In this document: piece by piece, positions 34,365-49,500 of the stretch | Numbering within the stretch: the first letter of the stretch is position 1 | Layout: every line of letters starts with the position of its first letter | Source: Penelope pileata | Taxonomy: Eukaryota; Chordata; Aves; Galliformes; Cracidae | DNA length: 64,000 nucleotides | NCBI GenBank assembly: GCA_013396635.1 | Contig: WBMW01005290.1 | Span: forward strand, 152,540 to 216,539 | Direction of reading: 5' to 3' | Position numbers and translations under genes: made by a program | Notes under the pieces: generated by a model | Database searches by the model: none | The model's input: the letters and a program-made list of their open reading frames with translations, nothing else | Told to the model about the DNA's origin: nothing

Positions 34365-34546
34365 TCACTTTTTGAATGGGGTGAGTTTGTTGAAGGTATG
34401 CCAGAAGAGGGATGGCTTCCGTTTGGGTTCTGCCAGGGCAAAGACCTGCTGCTGCGGGATGCTGGTGGGCACGGTGATGTGGCGCTGATGGATGGGATGC
34501 AAGCTCTGGTGTGGAGGAGGCATAGGACACCCATTATAGCTTACAC
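34365..34546 (-). CDS. SPATA13: SPATA13 last coding exon
   Basis: The 182-nt coding part of the terminal exon encodes GVSYNGCPMPPPHQSLHPIH, then QRHITVPTSIPQQQVFALAE and PKRKPSLFWHTFNKLTPFKK, with a TGA stop at 34367-34365. The acceptor is GTTGCAG. The polar, basic C-terminus closely follows the human one. Confidence 0.95.
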
Positions 34547-37500
34547 CTGCAACAGGAAGAGTTTAAGAAAGCATATGAGACAGCTAGCAAAGCAACCAAT
34601 ACAGGAAAAAAGTCAGCATGAGATCGTGGGACAAATCCAGTAGCCAGTAAAGCCAAAATTAATTTTGCCATGATATTAAATGAAAGAACTATTAGATGCT
34701 ACCTTTCCTGATGTAAGACTTCCTGTTTTTAAGAAGAGAATAACACCAATACTAATAACACAATAAAATTACCAAAAATAAGCCATCGTTTCACAAAGCC
34801 TGACAACATTGTCTGCATGAGTACATTCTGGAATTTCAAAAGAGAGACACTTAAAGAGTAGGGATTAATTAATTCCTTCACTCGTAAATTCTGACTTGGT
34901 CTGCTCCCACTTGCTCTATTTAGTCTCTCAACACACTAGACATTTACTCAAATTAAGATTGAAAAAGACAACATCACATGCTTTCTGAGAGAAAAGGAAT
35001 AAAAAAAAGTACCCAGAAAAACAAGTTTCTAGTCTATCACTGTGTACTTTTATCAAATTAGCGAGAGAGGACAGGAAAAAGCCATTTCTACTCTGCTATC
35101 ATGAGCTCAGCAACACGTGGCTTGCGGAAAGTGCATTAGAGCCTTTTAAACAGAAAGCATGGAATTACTAAAGAGTAACTTGTCTGACTAAAAGCAAAGG
35201 AAGGAAACGATAACCTTCATTTTTAATTTAGTCTCTGCAAGCACTTTCTTACAGCCTTCAATAAACCACTTGCCATGCCTACTGTGTTTCTTCTCCAATA
35301 AAGAGAAAATACCGACTTGGCATCTGAAGGAGACTGGGCACGTGTGTTAGTAGGCAGTTTATGAAGATACATCAATTTGAAATTTGGCTAATGGAAATAA
35401 TGTGACCTCCATGTAAACACAAGAAAAAAAATTTAAAGATTCAGAAACTCATCATTGTACTTTTTCCTGATATTAAACACACCGGAATAAAATAGGAATG
35501 CAAAGCCATTCTTAAATACCTACCTTTCATTTTCCCATGCCTTGACTTTCGGGCATTCTGCATGGCCTGTTTCTTCTGGTTTTCTGAGATTTCCATTCCT
35601 ATGACAAAGAGTAAATTGGAGAACTGATACAAAAATATTTTATCTAATATTTGACTATATTAAAACAAAATTAATAAGTAAACTATTTTAACTCTTTTTT
35701 TATTAATTCTAGGTAAATCTTAACAGTAACATATCAGAAGTTTTTAGATGTATGCTTTACTCTGTCATGTAAATTTAACAACTTTTTCATTGGGATAACA
35801 GTAGGATAAATTTGCCAGTAGATTACTGGGAAAAGCTTACTTTCTAATTCTGCAAATGGCAATCACTAACTACACAAAAAGTCCTTTTTATAGATAACTC
35901 TAGATAACTGGAGATGAAAAAAAATGTAAATTAGTATTTCTGAAAGCTACAAACCATCCAGCAGTAGATTACAAATACAGAATCTGTTTCTTTTTTCAAT
36001 CAGTCTGAGCTAACTTGGGGTAACAAACTGAAGTCACTGGTACTGCAGTAGTGCAAATTTTGTCCTAAAGAAAACTAAATCTTGTTTGAAATACTCAATC
36101 TTACGGCAAACTCATCTTGTTCTGTAAGGGGACACTACCGACTTCCCTCCCACCTTCTCATTGCTTACACCTTCCATATTTAACGTATTCATTTGATCAT
36201 TTATGTGGAACAAAAGATGTGACTTAAAGCTGGAAAAGCTTTGTGTGTACTGAGCAGACTCGGTGGTATTATCTCAGATTGGTCTTTATGTATAAACTTT
36301 GTACTTTTGTCTGGCATGAAGAAGGAACTGTTTTAACTCCTTTGCACAGTTCCTGAGTGAACAAGATACGAGGTGGACATCACTGTTATATGGAGTGCCC
36401 TGTATATGCCAATGAACTGCCATTGGCAGCACAGACAGCAGAGGGCTACAGAGGGCAACATTCCCTCCACCCAGAGGACAGAGCATCCCATTCTCTGCCA
36501 GACACCAAAGCAGGCTGTGATGTAGTTGGGGCTGCCATCAGACGGGCTGGATCCCTCACTGCAGTTTCTCACATACTTGTCTGCACACTTGCACGATTTA
36601 TACAATTCAATACTATGTGGTCTACCATGTGATGCTCGTCTATGACTGATCTATGCTGTGTACAGAGAAGCCAGACATCTGCTATAAAAGGTAACCAAGT
36701 GTCTGGTGTCATCTGGAGCCCGCAGATAGGCACTCTACCTTCCTCTTCCTGTGCACATGATACTGGAGACACACGGATATGTCATGTTAGCACAGGCAGA
36801 GAACAGAGTGCAGGTGATGTCTCTCCCTTCGCTCATAATGCACATGAAGAGCACAGAGGCTGCAATACAAAAGCAGAATAAAGCAGCTGGTGTGGTTCCA
36901 TTTTGCCTTTTGCTGCATATCTCTGTACTTTTAAAATTCCCTTTACTCTTTTAGTCTGAACTTATGAAACCTAAACTTATTACAAACCAGCCTATTAGCT
37001 TACAATAAGAGCATTTAGCCATAATCTTGGAGTACAAGAAGTTTCTTTTATTTTTTTCTGCTTTTCTTATTTTCCTTTATAGAAACAAGGAAACATACCA
37101 AAAATTGAAAGCAGTTTCATCAGCACAGATCAGACCACTTTCGTAGGGTTACTATTAGTGGTTTGGAGTAGGATTTTCTAGCTGTGGCCTTTTCTTCACA
37201 TGTATTCATAAAAGCTAAGAAAAGCCAGATATGGTTTGGGAGACAATGACCCGTACCAAAGTGTTTTTGAAAATAGAAGTAAAATGCCATTTGAAGAGTA
37301 TGTATTCTCAGAACAGTTAGATTAGAGGCTTTACGCAAACTCCAGCAAGATAGCTTACAAAATCAACAAGACAAATTTAAACCTGAGGTTGAGAATACTG
37401 GTGCCTTTTCACTGGTTTTGGCTAAAGGAAATGTTCAATTATGCCAAAAANAACAAGCAGCCTTCTGGGTAATGGAGTAAGCATCCAAGCTGCTGTGACT

Positions 37501-40500
37501 CGCAAGACCAGACAGATACTGGCTATTCCAACCCAACTATCTTTATTCTGGTTCAAGACATCTACACCAAAACAAGTATAAGCACTGTGGACCCTCCCTT
37601 GCAATCTTTGCACTCAGCACCATGGAAATTCATGACCTGGTCCTAAATATGTTAGTGCTATTATGACAAATTTCATCATTTTCATTGCCACTGCCACCAC
37701 TGTTGCATGGCTACCCCTTGTGAGTTTCTCCACGCTTGGGGTTTTCTGGAGCAGTATTTCTGACAGGAATGGAGAGGTAACATGGAATGGAACGGCCCAC
37801 AATAACAGCACAAACACACCTGGACAGGCTTCACTTACACAGCTAAAGGTCATGTCAGGTAAGAAAGAGGCAACAGTCCCAGAAGGCAGAGTGCACATCT
37901 GCACAAAGCATAAAGAAAGTGGAAAACAACATTCCCTTTTGTCTTCACCACCTTCTAGAGAGGATATCCTTGCACTCACCCATTTCCTTGTCTTCTTGAA
38001 CTCTTCTCCTTTCATTTTCCCATGCCTCCATCCATCTCTTCTTATCCTCTTGCTTTTTTGCACAGAATAAATGAATCTCTTCTGTTGCTCTGTTTATTAT
38101 CTTAAAAGCATTCTTGACATTAATGTTGAAGTCTTTGTCTCTGCCATCTTCAGTGTCCACAAGTTCCATCTCATCCATGTCAATACGATCCTTATAGTAC
38201 AAGATGTCCCTTCTCAGTAGGTCCTTCTTACAGAACACAAGCTGATGGTCAAAAAGGAAGAAAGTCCTCTGCTGGCTTTTGCCTTGCTTTGATATTTTGG
38301 TCAGTTCTCCTGAGTGGATCAGTTCTGAGCTTCTGGCTAACACATCTGGTCCCTAAGATGATACATATATGTAGTAAGTAAATAATATTTTAAGATTTAC
38401 CACGTGTCTGATTGGTCTTATTTTACTAATCAAGTCTTAAGTTCATTCAGTTTTATTGTATTTTTATTATTAGAGTTGAAAATGCCATAGAACATAGATT
38501 ATCTCATACAGGTAAACTTAAGGAATGTGATTCTGCTCTGCTGTATTTCTCTGTAAATCAGGAGGACACTTGTTAAGTCATTAAAGCAGGTTCAAGTTCT
38601 GATAAAACCACCAATCCAGAGGATATTCTACAGTTCCAGCATAAAAAAAATCCATTTTGTGATTTCCTACACATCAGTGTCATCCCAAAGACATGTTCAG
38701 GCACTGCTCTTCCTGATAAACAAGGTAATCAGTAACAAAATCACTGCAAGTGACGCAATTGGACTTTTAACCGAGCAGTGATCAGCTGAAAAGTAGACAC
38801 CATAAACAGCCTTCTATGCAGAAAGACAGATCCTGTGGAGGACATGAAGTACTGCACACAGTACCTTTGATCAGGAAAGCATCTGGCACTTACCTCCCAG
38901 TCTACTATAGACACTTGCCAACGTGCAATCTTGTCTATGCTTTCCAATCTTCGTTTTCGCTCATTGATCAGGCATGCCACATTCTTCATGGCCTCATATG
39001 CAGCTTTTATGTTGTTATAATCACTGTGAAATGTAGGCATGTTTCAAAGATCACTTATGCAATGGGTATGATGCAATCAGAAGCTGCGAATTATTGTCCT
39101 GCATTTATCCTTCTACTCAGAATATGTAAACAAGAGACACCTGATTCTCAGCTACCATCAACCTCACACAGTAGTCTGCACAGTGTACTGCTGTGTTCTG
39201 TGCAGGAGCAAAGTACTGAACTGGTGCACGGACGCAGAAGTAAACTAATTTATAGAAATAGTGCCACTCACACCCACTGATCTGACTGATACATATATTT
39301 CACCGAGGGGATTTGTTTTTAAGCAAGATTTTAGTGGGATTTTATTGTGAAGGACATCCCTTTAATCATGTTTAACAATTACATTTTCTCCTTCTCATTC
39401 CCAATGGCCAGGTTAAAAAATGTGAACAGAGAAAGTTATGCAAGCAGAAAGGATACTGGCAGCAACCTCAAACAGGGTGAGCGAGGGACCCAAGAGCCTG
39501 AGCACCAAAGAGAAGAGTTAAAGGAGACAATACTGATAAGGTGGCCCATTTTCATGGAACAAGTGTGTGAAAGCCAAGGCTGTCACCTTCCCCTGTCTGC
39601 TCCAGGTGGAATGCAGTCTCCTGTTCTTCTTCCATTGCTCTGCTCCCTTCCTTCTCTCCCTGAGCTCCTCACATGCTTATGGCTCTCCCCAGCCAGCAGG
39701 CAGAATCTGGTTCCCCTCTGTAAAGCATCCATTCCTCCTTCACCTTCCTCAAACAGTCTCTGAGAAGAAGGAAGGAAAGAGGCTTATTTCTTGCCTTGGA
39801 GTCCCAGCTGCCTTCCCTCCTTTATCAGAATGATTCTTGCAGAAAAGGGAGCCAGAGGTAGAAAATAGTACGGGACAGAAATAAACCCTGCAAGGAGGTC
39901 ACCCTCACTGCCCTGTTTATCTGCTCCTGTCTCAGTTCGTATTTTCCTTGGCTGCTGCTGATGGATACACTTCCCTTTGACATCTGTGCATTGCTCTTCT
40001 CTCTTTGTTGATAGCTCTGGAGACCCTTTTCTGCCACACTGTATTCAAAAAGTGAGATGAACAACAACAGGATCCTGCTTGTGTCAGGGAGATGTCCCAG
40101 GGGTGACTCGACAGACACAGTGCTACTCCTGCCCTGCCTTATCTCAGTTCCTTCTCAGTCTGTCAGTGTGTACGTCAGTCCTCGCTTGTGGCACAACGTG
40201 TGGCCTTCACGGCAGCCTGTGTACTTCTTCAGTCACTCCATGACAAAAGGAAAAATGCTACAAAAGAACGGGCAGAATGGAGCTTTGCCAAGGCTCTGTG
40301 CGAGTGTGGGCCCACCTGCTTGTGAGCGCTCCGGACACTGAGAGCATGGCTGCGTCTGCAGGCATCAGAGCTGAACCCCCGAACGCCAGCAGTCCACATC
40401 CCCTCTGGTCCCTAGCAAAAATCCCACTGTTTCCAAGGAGAGTTTTCTCAAGGTTAAACAGGAGCAGACTTTGGCCCAAAAAGCACTGCCTCAGGCTGAG

Positions 40501-43500
40501 TTTGGACTTTGAGCACTGGGGTCACAGCAGAACATTTTTCTTGCAATTGTACCAGGTAAAATGGCAGACAATTAAAGATAAAATCTTAAGTTAGTTAAGA
40601 GTTAACGAACTCAGGGCTGTACTAGGAAGGCTAATAACCTCCAACTTCAGTTCTTACTTATGCCAGCTGAGAATCTCCAGTCTGGAGTTATTCACCATCA
40701 AAGTTGTTTGGAGGAATGGAAGAAAAATAAATTGCCCCTTCTAGTACCCAAGCTTCCTAGCAGACACCAAACAAAAAAGTATTTCTTGTGGGTTCATAAT
40801 AGTACTGGTCAACTGGATTTCAGTTCAGATTTATATGTTTTGATGTTGTTTGCACATGGGCAATCCCAATCAGTTTACTGGCCATAATTTACAATTACAT
40901 GTAGTAGAAAATCATTAATTTCTTAAATTAACACAAAATCCCAAGGAAAAAAAATCAAATTCTGAATTGCAGATGTTATTAGTAAGAATGTGCACTGCAC
41001 AGACTCTGAATAAAACCTTTGGCTTTCTGGTCAGTGATAACACGACGTTTAAAAAATGAAGACTGCATATAAATTCTACAGGTTAACTGTCCAACAAGAG
41101 TTATTGTATGCACCACTTTAATGGAAGAATTAATTGATAGTTTCTCTTTTCTGAGGAGCTCTTCCTTCACAGCACATTTCCTATCCTGTTAAGGTAGGTC
41201 TCTATCCAGTTCTGTATTTTTCTCTGATTTTCAATACTTGCAATATTACACTGAGTGGTAAATATCCAAGTTGGGTAGAGGTGAAAGGGAATGTTATGTC
41301 TGGGTCTAGTGAGGAGCTCAGTTTTGAGAGGCTGGGATCACTACACTGAGCTTACAAAAGAGCTGAACAGCAGTCCCAGCACAGATTCAGAAAGCCCAGT
41401 GAAATAACCCAGATAGGAAGCAGTTGACTGAGTGCAGATTAACAAAGATCCTCATAGCACATTGTTATGGAACTGCTATGGAAATACTGATCCCCAACTA
41501 TTCTGTATTTATTTTGGGACAGTAAGTACTTGCCTTGAAGTTACTGGAGATGTGGTGGAGTACAACCTACCTTTAGGAGCAATTTTTATCAGAAGGACAC
41601 AGCAATGAATGCAAAAATACCCAGGAAATCCCTGAATAACAATGTTTTGCTAACAACTTTCTATAAAATTTTGTTAAATTATTTGCTGCCTCCCTTCATT
41701 AATCATTCTTTCTTAGCTGTTTCCCTCCTGGTACTCCATGGTCTCACAGTACGTAACTAAGATTTTACTGAATTTAAGAAACACTTCTTCCATCTTTCCT
41801 CCGCAATGTTTATTAGTAATAAATTTCAAAAAACATTACTTCCAAACTTTCTCAGATTGTGTTTCTGTTCTAAAGCCCTCTCCACCTTTTCATGTGTCCA
41901 CAATATTTATGCAGCTTCCCCCTTTCTCCTGTGGATTTCTTTTCTCTTTATTTCTCTGGCACGCTGGCTTTTTTCACTCTGATTTACAAATCCCTCCCCT
42001 CATCCTATTTCAGCACCTTTCTCCTCTCCTTCTTTCACTTATTCCTCATTCTATCTTGCACCCTGACAGCCCCCTGCACTACATTCAGACACTGTTTTTG
42101 TTAATATTGTGATGGTTCCAAGATGCCCATAAGGAGCTCCCTTCTATAGGAGTCAGCAGGAGTTTTGTTCCTACCTCAAGAATCAGTGTTTTGTCACCCA
42201 GAAGGCTTCAGTAATTAGGCTACTGTTATAAGATTCATCTTTTTTTAACTCTCACCTGTGCTCCTGAGTGGTGTACTTGAGCAGTTCTGCAAGCTGCAAA
42301 GGGTATTTGCAGATCTTCTGAACAGGTGTGAGAAGAAAACCATCAATGGCAATGTCAATCATCTGCTGGAGCAAGCGACAGGCCTCAAAGAAGTGACGGT
42401 ATTTGCCCTGTTTCATTAGTTTGGAAAGTTCAATGCAGGCACTGGGATGATTGTTACAATACTCTGAATAAATAGCAAAGCCTTCTTGCTACAAAAAAAG
42501 AAAAAGACAAAGCATTAACTGAAGTATTTGGTTATAAAGGAAGAAAGATATTTTTTGTAATATCCATTTTATCTAGTTATATTAATTAATCCATTTCTTA
42601 TACTGCTACCAAACTCAATCACAACCAACTTTGAAATTACATGGAAATTTACTTTTTAACTGTCAAAACTATGTACCTTTTCTGTATGAACTTAAGAGAT
42701 AGAGGCCTCCATTGAGTCAGGATAACCAAGCCCAGTACTGCAAGAAGTACTTTTGTTTGGGGAATCTTGGCAACCAGAAAGCCTTGAGAGCTACAAGTTT
42801 AGCAGGTGAACATGAATTAAGATTCTTTCCCCACCACCTTCAATCCATATTTTCTTTAGGAAGTTGTTGCATGCCTGACTAAGCAATCTGAGGTCATTGC
42901 AGATAGTCCAGCAGATAGTCTGCGGTCACTATGGTTGTGAAAAGGAAACTTGAAATTGTGTACAAAGATACACACTTCCTAAAGATGAGGAGAAATCTGA
43001 AATATTTAAATAATTTTTAACTTAGTTGTAAATGCTTTATATTCTAAAATGCTATCTATGCAAAATTTAGTATCTGATAGACACCTGTTAGTAAAGTCCC
43101 CTCCCAACATGGTAACTCAACCTTTTCTTATCGGATTTTGTTTGTTTCATAAATAAACCCAACTTTTGCAACGTACATGTTGAAGGAAGCATGATCCTAT
43201 CTCACTCAGATGGGGTTCCTCTTTGTTGTACTGTTTCTCAAGATCCTTCAGAAACTTTCTTTGGAATTTGTAAATATCCTCAATATTTCCAAAAATGGTG
43301 CTCAGCTGGGCTGTGGTGAACATTCCTGTATGTTTGCGGCACTGCCGAATATAACCCTGGAAATTAAATTAAAAAAAAAAACTCTTCAGTTTGAAGATAC
43401 AAGAGCAGTTTCTACCCTGAAGCACCCCACTGAACTGGCAAAAATCCTGTGATCCAGGGGCACATGAGTGATTTCCCAGCCGTACATAGATGACTGGACA

Positions 43501-46500
43501 AGCAGATTTCAGATTTGTGCTCAAATCAATTCTTCCTATCTAACTTCTTTCTCATGCCCCATGCAGCTACTGCTTTAGCTGCTGTGCATTTTTGCAGTAA
43601 TTCCTCTATGCCATAACAGTCCTTCTTTGTAAGAACAAACACTGAAACAATATACAGACAAATTTACCAATGTTTAAGTACTGGCTCCTTAACCAGCAGA
43701 TAAGTAGGGCCCAATCTAAGCCAGAGAAACAAAATTAAGCATATATTACAATACTTTCAGAACGCTATTTTTGTTAAAATCTACTGGTAAGGAGGTAACA
43801 GTACCAGCAAGATGCATGTAAAAATACAGTCATTTTTTCAATTTTTTTTCACATGGAGCCAGTTCCTTTCTACCCAGCGTTAAGTAGGTGCATAACCAAG
43901 TCCTCCAGTTTTGAAGTACCCTCAGAATAAATTCTACCTCACCCTCAGTAACCAGCATCAGATCCTATCAGCACTCACATGGTGAGGAGGCAAAGGTGAG
44001 GCCAGGGGCCTCCTAAAGCCTCCAGCACTTAGGTAATCTGCTGCACAGGCTGAGCGGGGACAGGAGGGTGCAGAACAGCAGCTGATAGCACTCCTATCAG
44101 CTGTGCTCCACTCCCCTATCAGTTATGGTGCCTGGGTGCAGATGAGTACAAAGGGTAACTGGCATGACAGGGCTATCTGCCAGGCTGCTCCGTGTGGCTG
44201 CTTCCAGGCAGGGTTCTCCCAAATGGCTTTGGGAACAGACAGTGGCACAAAGCCAACTATTGCTCCAGTGAGGTTTACCAGGAAAGTGAGCTCCTGCGCA
44301 GCTCTTTAACGTGAACTGCAGGCACTTCCTGAACACAGCAAGTTTTTCTTCACAATCCTGACTGCACCAGCCCTAGTGATTCATTCCAGGGCAGCGCTGG
44401 CACTGTTGGATCACTATCTGCAGCAGCTTTTCTGGCTCAGTCCTACCTTAGTGTTTTCAGCTCGTGTCCTGCTTGCACCACCCTACAGATTCACTCTGAG
44501 GAAAGCAGACCATCTCTACCCAAAATGTTGAATGTGCAGCACTGTTTCTCTACTTCAAAAATGTTTGCTCTCCTGTACTAAGCTCAGAGGCATGTCAGCT
44601 TTTAAAAAGGAGTTACAGGAGATAAGTATTAGAGAAACTTAATAGCAGCCTAAAAATTAGGAAGTCAATAAAACATGGAAGAGTGCCCCAGAGCTCAGCT
44701 AACCATGGCAGTGACACAGCTGTGTGTACGAATTCCTCCCTCATCCTTGAGGCACCCACTCAAACTTGCTAGCACAAGTAAAGAGTTAATCTAAATGACA
44801 AAATGTTTAATGTTTTTTAAAAAAAAAACCTGCTGGTTAGCAACAAGTTTTTGTGTTTTTGTCTTCCCTTTTATCTTTCCTCAAAATGCATAAAAAAGGC
44901 CCAATCCACAAAACAAACAAACAAAAAAAAAAACCCAACACACCACTGCTGTTCTGTCTACTTTGTTGCCCATGAAAGAACCTAACAATGGCTGGGGCAC
45001 TAAAAGATGGCAACATGACAAACACAGAGAGAGAATCAGCAAACTAAGTGGAGAAGGGATATTTTGGTAGGTTGCTAAGCACCCATCCAGATGTTAACCC
45101 AAGAACACATCAAATACAAGTCAAATGCATCACAGCCCATATCAGAGAAGGCAAACATTAGTGGAAAGTATTAAGAAGCTTATTGACAAAATAAGGTCCT
45201 CCAAGAACACTTGGATAAAAAGAAGAAAAAAACACCACGCTCTTGATATTTCATGCTTCAAATAAATCAGTTCTAAAACATCTTCAAAGGCTTGGTAGCT
45301 CTGAAGCATCCAACAAAAGTCTCTTTGCTGGAGAAATCAAATCTCTCCGAACAAACATTCTCTTTGCACGACTCTCAAAAAGTTTAGCCTCTGAACTTAA
45401 ACAGATTCTACTAAAATGACTGCAAGTTTTCAATCTAAACCAAGTGATAAAAAGCTTTAAATAAACTAGACTTCCTCCCACTTATTGTGCAAACAGCAGT
45501 CAGACAAGCAAACTATTTTTTCCGTGTCAGAAGTGGAATGTTTTTTTTTAAAAAAGGAAGTGGTGCCTGGTGGCAGTCTGCAGAGAGGAAAGCCTTACGA
45601 GGGCACAACGAGGTTCTGACAGGGAGCCTCAGGAGAGCAACTGGGAATACTGCGATATGAAACACCATTCCACTTCCCAACTTAGATGGGATGTTTTGTT
45701 CACATTAAGTCAGCAGAACGCCCTCAGGTTAAAGCATGTACCTCACAGATGTCCTTGAGATGCTTGATATAGACTCGCTCTGTGTTCATAATTTCCTGTA
45801 TAACGTTGGTTCTCATCTGATCCTTGTTTTCAGCTATTTTCTGACGATGCTTGCTAATATCTGCATCTTGTTCTTCATCCTGGATACTATTAGAATTTTC
45901 TGGCAGTTCTTCCTGATTAACTCGCAGCTGCAGCCAGAACAAACAAAGCAAAGCAGAGTAAAACAGCAAACTTCTATAAAACATGACAAAATCATTACAA
46001 ACATCTTACAAGTAAGAGATGACTTGTGACAGAAATGTTCCCATTCCTTCCTTACAAGAGAGCATTCCACAAAGAATTTTCTCATTCTGCTCACTGGATA
46101 TTCAAAAAATGTGTTGAGGTTTAATTGGTTAAAGACACGGCTTTCTGCTCCAGCATCTGAGAGATACATGCTGTGTAGCCTGTGTATCTTCCAGAATTAA
46201 GTTTATTTCCCACCTCACCAATAGCTAACATGTAACCTGGGCCAAACCAGCTTATGAGCAAAAATTTCAAAAGCAGACAACTCTCTTAAGCACTTCCAAA
46301 TATTCTCTTACTGCCCCAGCAGCCTGTCTGTATGATCTGGGTAACACCACCTCCTTTGTCCACTTTTTTCTGATTGCCCATTTTGGCTGGACAACTCAGA
46401 GGGGTAAAGGCAGGAACCACCTATTGCAGTTTGTGTAGTACTTAATACAGTGTAGTCCAAGTTTCATTACGGGCTCTCAAAAAGTAAATTAAATTATAAA

Positions 46501-49500
46501 ATGTAATTCAATGTTATACCACTCAAGAGTCACAACAACCCGGCTAAGTTCTGACGAAGAAGTTCACACTATGAATCAGACTCCTAAAAAACACAGTGGT
46601 AATAAATTATGCCCTGTTTTACCAAGAAATCCCTGCCGTTTCAGAAGCCAGCAGCACACAGCACAGCCTTCCCCAGTGTCTCATACAAACTGCTGTCCTC
46701 TTTGTATGCACTGAATGCTCCTGGCTGAGCTTTCTGCTGCCCTCATTTCTACTTGTGAAATTCCTTTGGCTACAAAAGGGCCACAAAAAAGAAGAAGTGA
46801 AGAGTTAGTGGATCTGAGGGTGTGATCCTCTCTCGGTTTATAACTTGGGAAGTCAGGAGTTGCACATCTAATGTTTGGATGCAAAGATGCTGAGGATCAG
46901 GCCCTACAATTAGATTCAATGCCATGGTCATTGCTGTATTGCATTCTACTACAAGGAATCTTGTGTATCAATGCTGTAAAAGCAACAGAGTTACTCACCC
47001 TGACAAAGCTAGCTGGAAACCAGGCTTCCTTGTCCTCGTTTCTTCCCCACCACCAGTCTTTGTTGGAAGCTTCCAGGACTCTAATGACATCTCCAGCTTT
47101 GAAGCCCAGCTCTTGATCATCCATGGTCACATGGTCCCAGAGAGCTTCTGCATAGACGATGCTGCCATCGCTTATCAGCTGAGACGGGAAGAGAAAGGGG
47201 ATGTGAAGGACAAAGGATAACAATGAACTATTTATAAATTACCGAAAAGATCAAAACACCTCACTAGAGTGCCCAAGATTAATCCTTTCACAGGATAAAA
47301 CTGAAGTCCTGGATGTTTAGAAATCTCTGGATACATTTATCAGAGTGACAACAAGTTGAGTCCTACTCCAGAGCAGATACATAGGTCAGGCTCCCAGCAA
47401 AGTGTTGTCACTGTGCTCTTCTCTTGGCATCTGAGCTTGGACACTGTCTGAGGCAGGACACCATGGCTGCTGGATGCTTCATCACAATGGCTATAGCCAC
47501 TACACTTTTTTTAATAAGAAACCTCCTACCTGCAGGAAACACACGCTCCATCACAGTAACAATGCCAAGATTCCCCACTCTGGATTGTAACCCAGGCCGT
47601 TACCTCATTAATGGCCAGCTGTTCTCCTCCAGGCTGCAGGTACCTCGGCGTGGCTTGGCAGAGCTCCTCGTAGCTGTAATCTTCCTCGCTGCCATTGTCA
47701 TCCACCAACGCCGAAGATTCAGTCCCACCATCTGCAGCACCTAAAACAAAGGTGGAACAGCTGTTTGTGCAATCACTTTTATGCAGACAGCTATTCCAAG
47801 AGGAATCACTTTGGAGTTGTGTTTGTTATTATGAATATAACAATAACAATGAAAGTGTAGGGCTCTCATGAAAAAAACTTCTCTGACACAGATTACTTTT
47901 CACTCTTCTTTGTTATGGTCTCATTTAGCATTTCCTTATTGTGTGCAAAAAAAAATAGAACTACAAACTTTTTTTCCTTTGTTAAATCCAGAGGAAATGC
48001 AAACGATCTGACCCCGAAGAGAGGTCTGGGTGCAGTTGCCATGTCACAGTGAGAGCACTCAGAGGGGTTGCTGCTGGTCCCAGCTCTGCCTCATTCCTGG
48101 CACGTTGCCCCAGGACACACTGCCACCGAGAGGGGTGGGCAGCCCACGCATTGCAAACAAACTCAGAACTAAGGTGAGCTTCATCGTGTCTGCGCAGCCA
48201 CAGAAACCAGGAGAAACAGCATTTAGGTGACTGTCACTGGGCACATGCAAATCTGGAGTAACTGTGTAAAAGTTACTGTATAAAACTTTGTAAAACCCAT
48301 CTGGGGCTCCATCCCTGGGTGGTAGGTAGGTCCTTCTGGCTATCAGCTCTCCCTCACAGATGGAAAGGACTGATTTTGGGACCAGAGACACTGCTTGACT
48401 TGGGTCCATGTGGCTCAGTGCCAGACCCTCTCATACTAGGCTGGGCTTCAAAAGCCAGCTGCAACATCCAGAACAGTTCTGGGGATGAGCTAATAACCAT
48501 GAAGTGTTCATGATGCGTGGCTCAGTGCTTGAGTGCACCATCTAGTCCTTAACTTATCCCTAAAGATCTATTTGTAAGGCCGTCTCGAGCTATGAATAAC
48601 CAGAGAGTCTGGAGATCACACAGTTCTCAAAAACCCAATCAAAAATAATATCCAGAACAGGCTGCCAGTGCTGAACTCCTTTTGTAAGGGCTGCTGTGTC
48701 CCAGATACACAGAGCAGGCAGCCCAGCACCCCTCTCTCCCTTCCAACGGGAAGGGACCTTGGGACCTCTCTGCCGAGGTCCTGAACCCACCGTTGAGGCA
48801 CAGCAGCAGCACCCTGCCCTGCTGCTCTGCCCTGCCTTGCAGGGATGGCTGCCTGCTTTACCCACACTGCTAACAACATGTTGTCAGCCATCTGCTCTAC
48901 GGGGAGGGCCACTGCCACCCTTGCTTCTGGCTGCTCAGAGCATTACCTGCATCTTCGATCATTTGGGTACTAATGTGCAAGAGATCAAAGCCGGCAGCTG
49001 CACAGGTTAAAAAAAAAAAGGATCTTTCTTTCCTTTAAAAGTGGAAAAGCATGCCATAGTCCTGATGTAACACAACACAGCTATTCTGCCACGATGTGCT
49101 ACCCCCCGCATTTCAAATATGCACTCACGTTAAGGGCAAAATAGCATAACAAGTGAGGATGCAGAATTCCTTATTAAAAAAAACAAGGTATTTTCCCAAG
49201 AAACTCGTAAATCTGAGCACTGATAAACTTTTCAAACACATCCTGTAACACATACTGCAACAGCCTTATTAAAAAATCTGCAAATAAATAATTCATGTAA
49301 TCAATTCTTAGCTTAGAAATCAGCAAAAACCAAACACCCAAATCATCCCAGCAATGCTTTATTCGTCTCCACTGCAATAGCGGAGCTGCCTGCTGGTTTG
49401 TTCCGGTAAGGATGGCACATAGAAACACCCCAATTCCTTCAGCTCCTGATGAAAAACGACTGCAATTTTGGGGCTGATAACTGCTCGTTACCCCTCACCA

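Noticed and set aside
37614..38063. A 149-codon minus-strand frame overlapping the SPATA13 PH exon end
   Set aside because: It is a different frame from the PH domain, has no recognisable domain, and runs from intron into exon.
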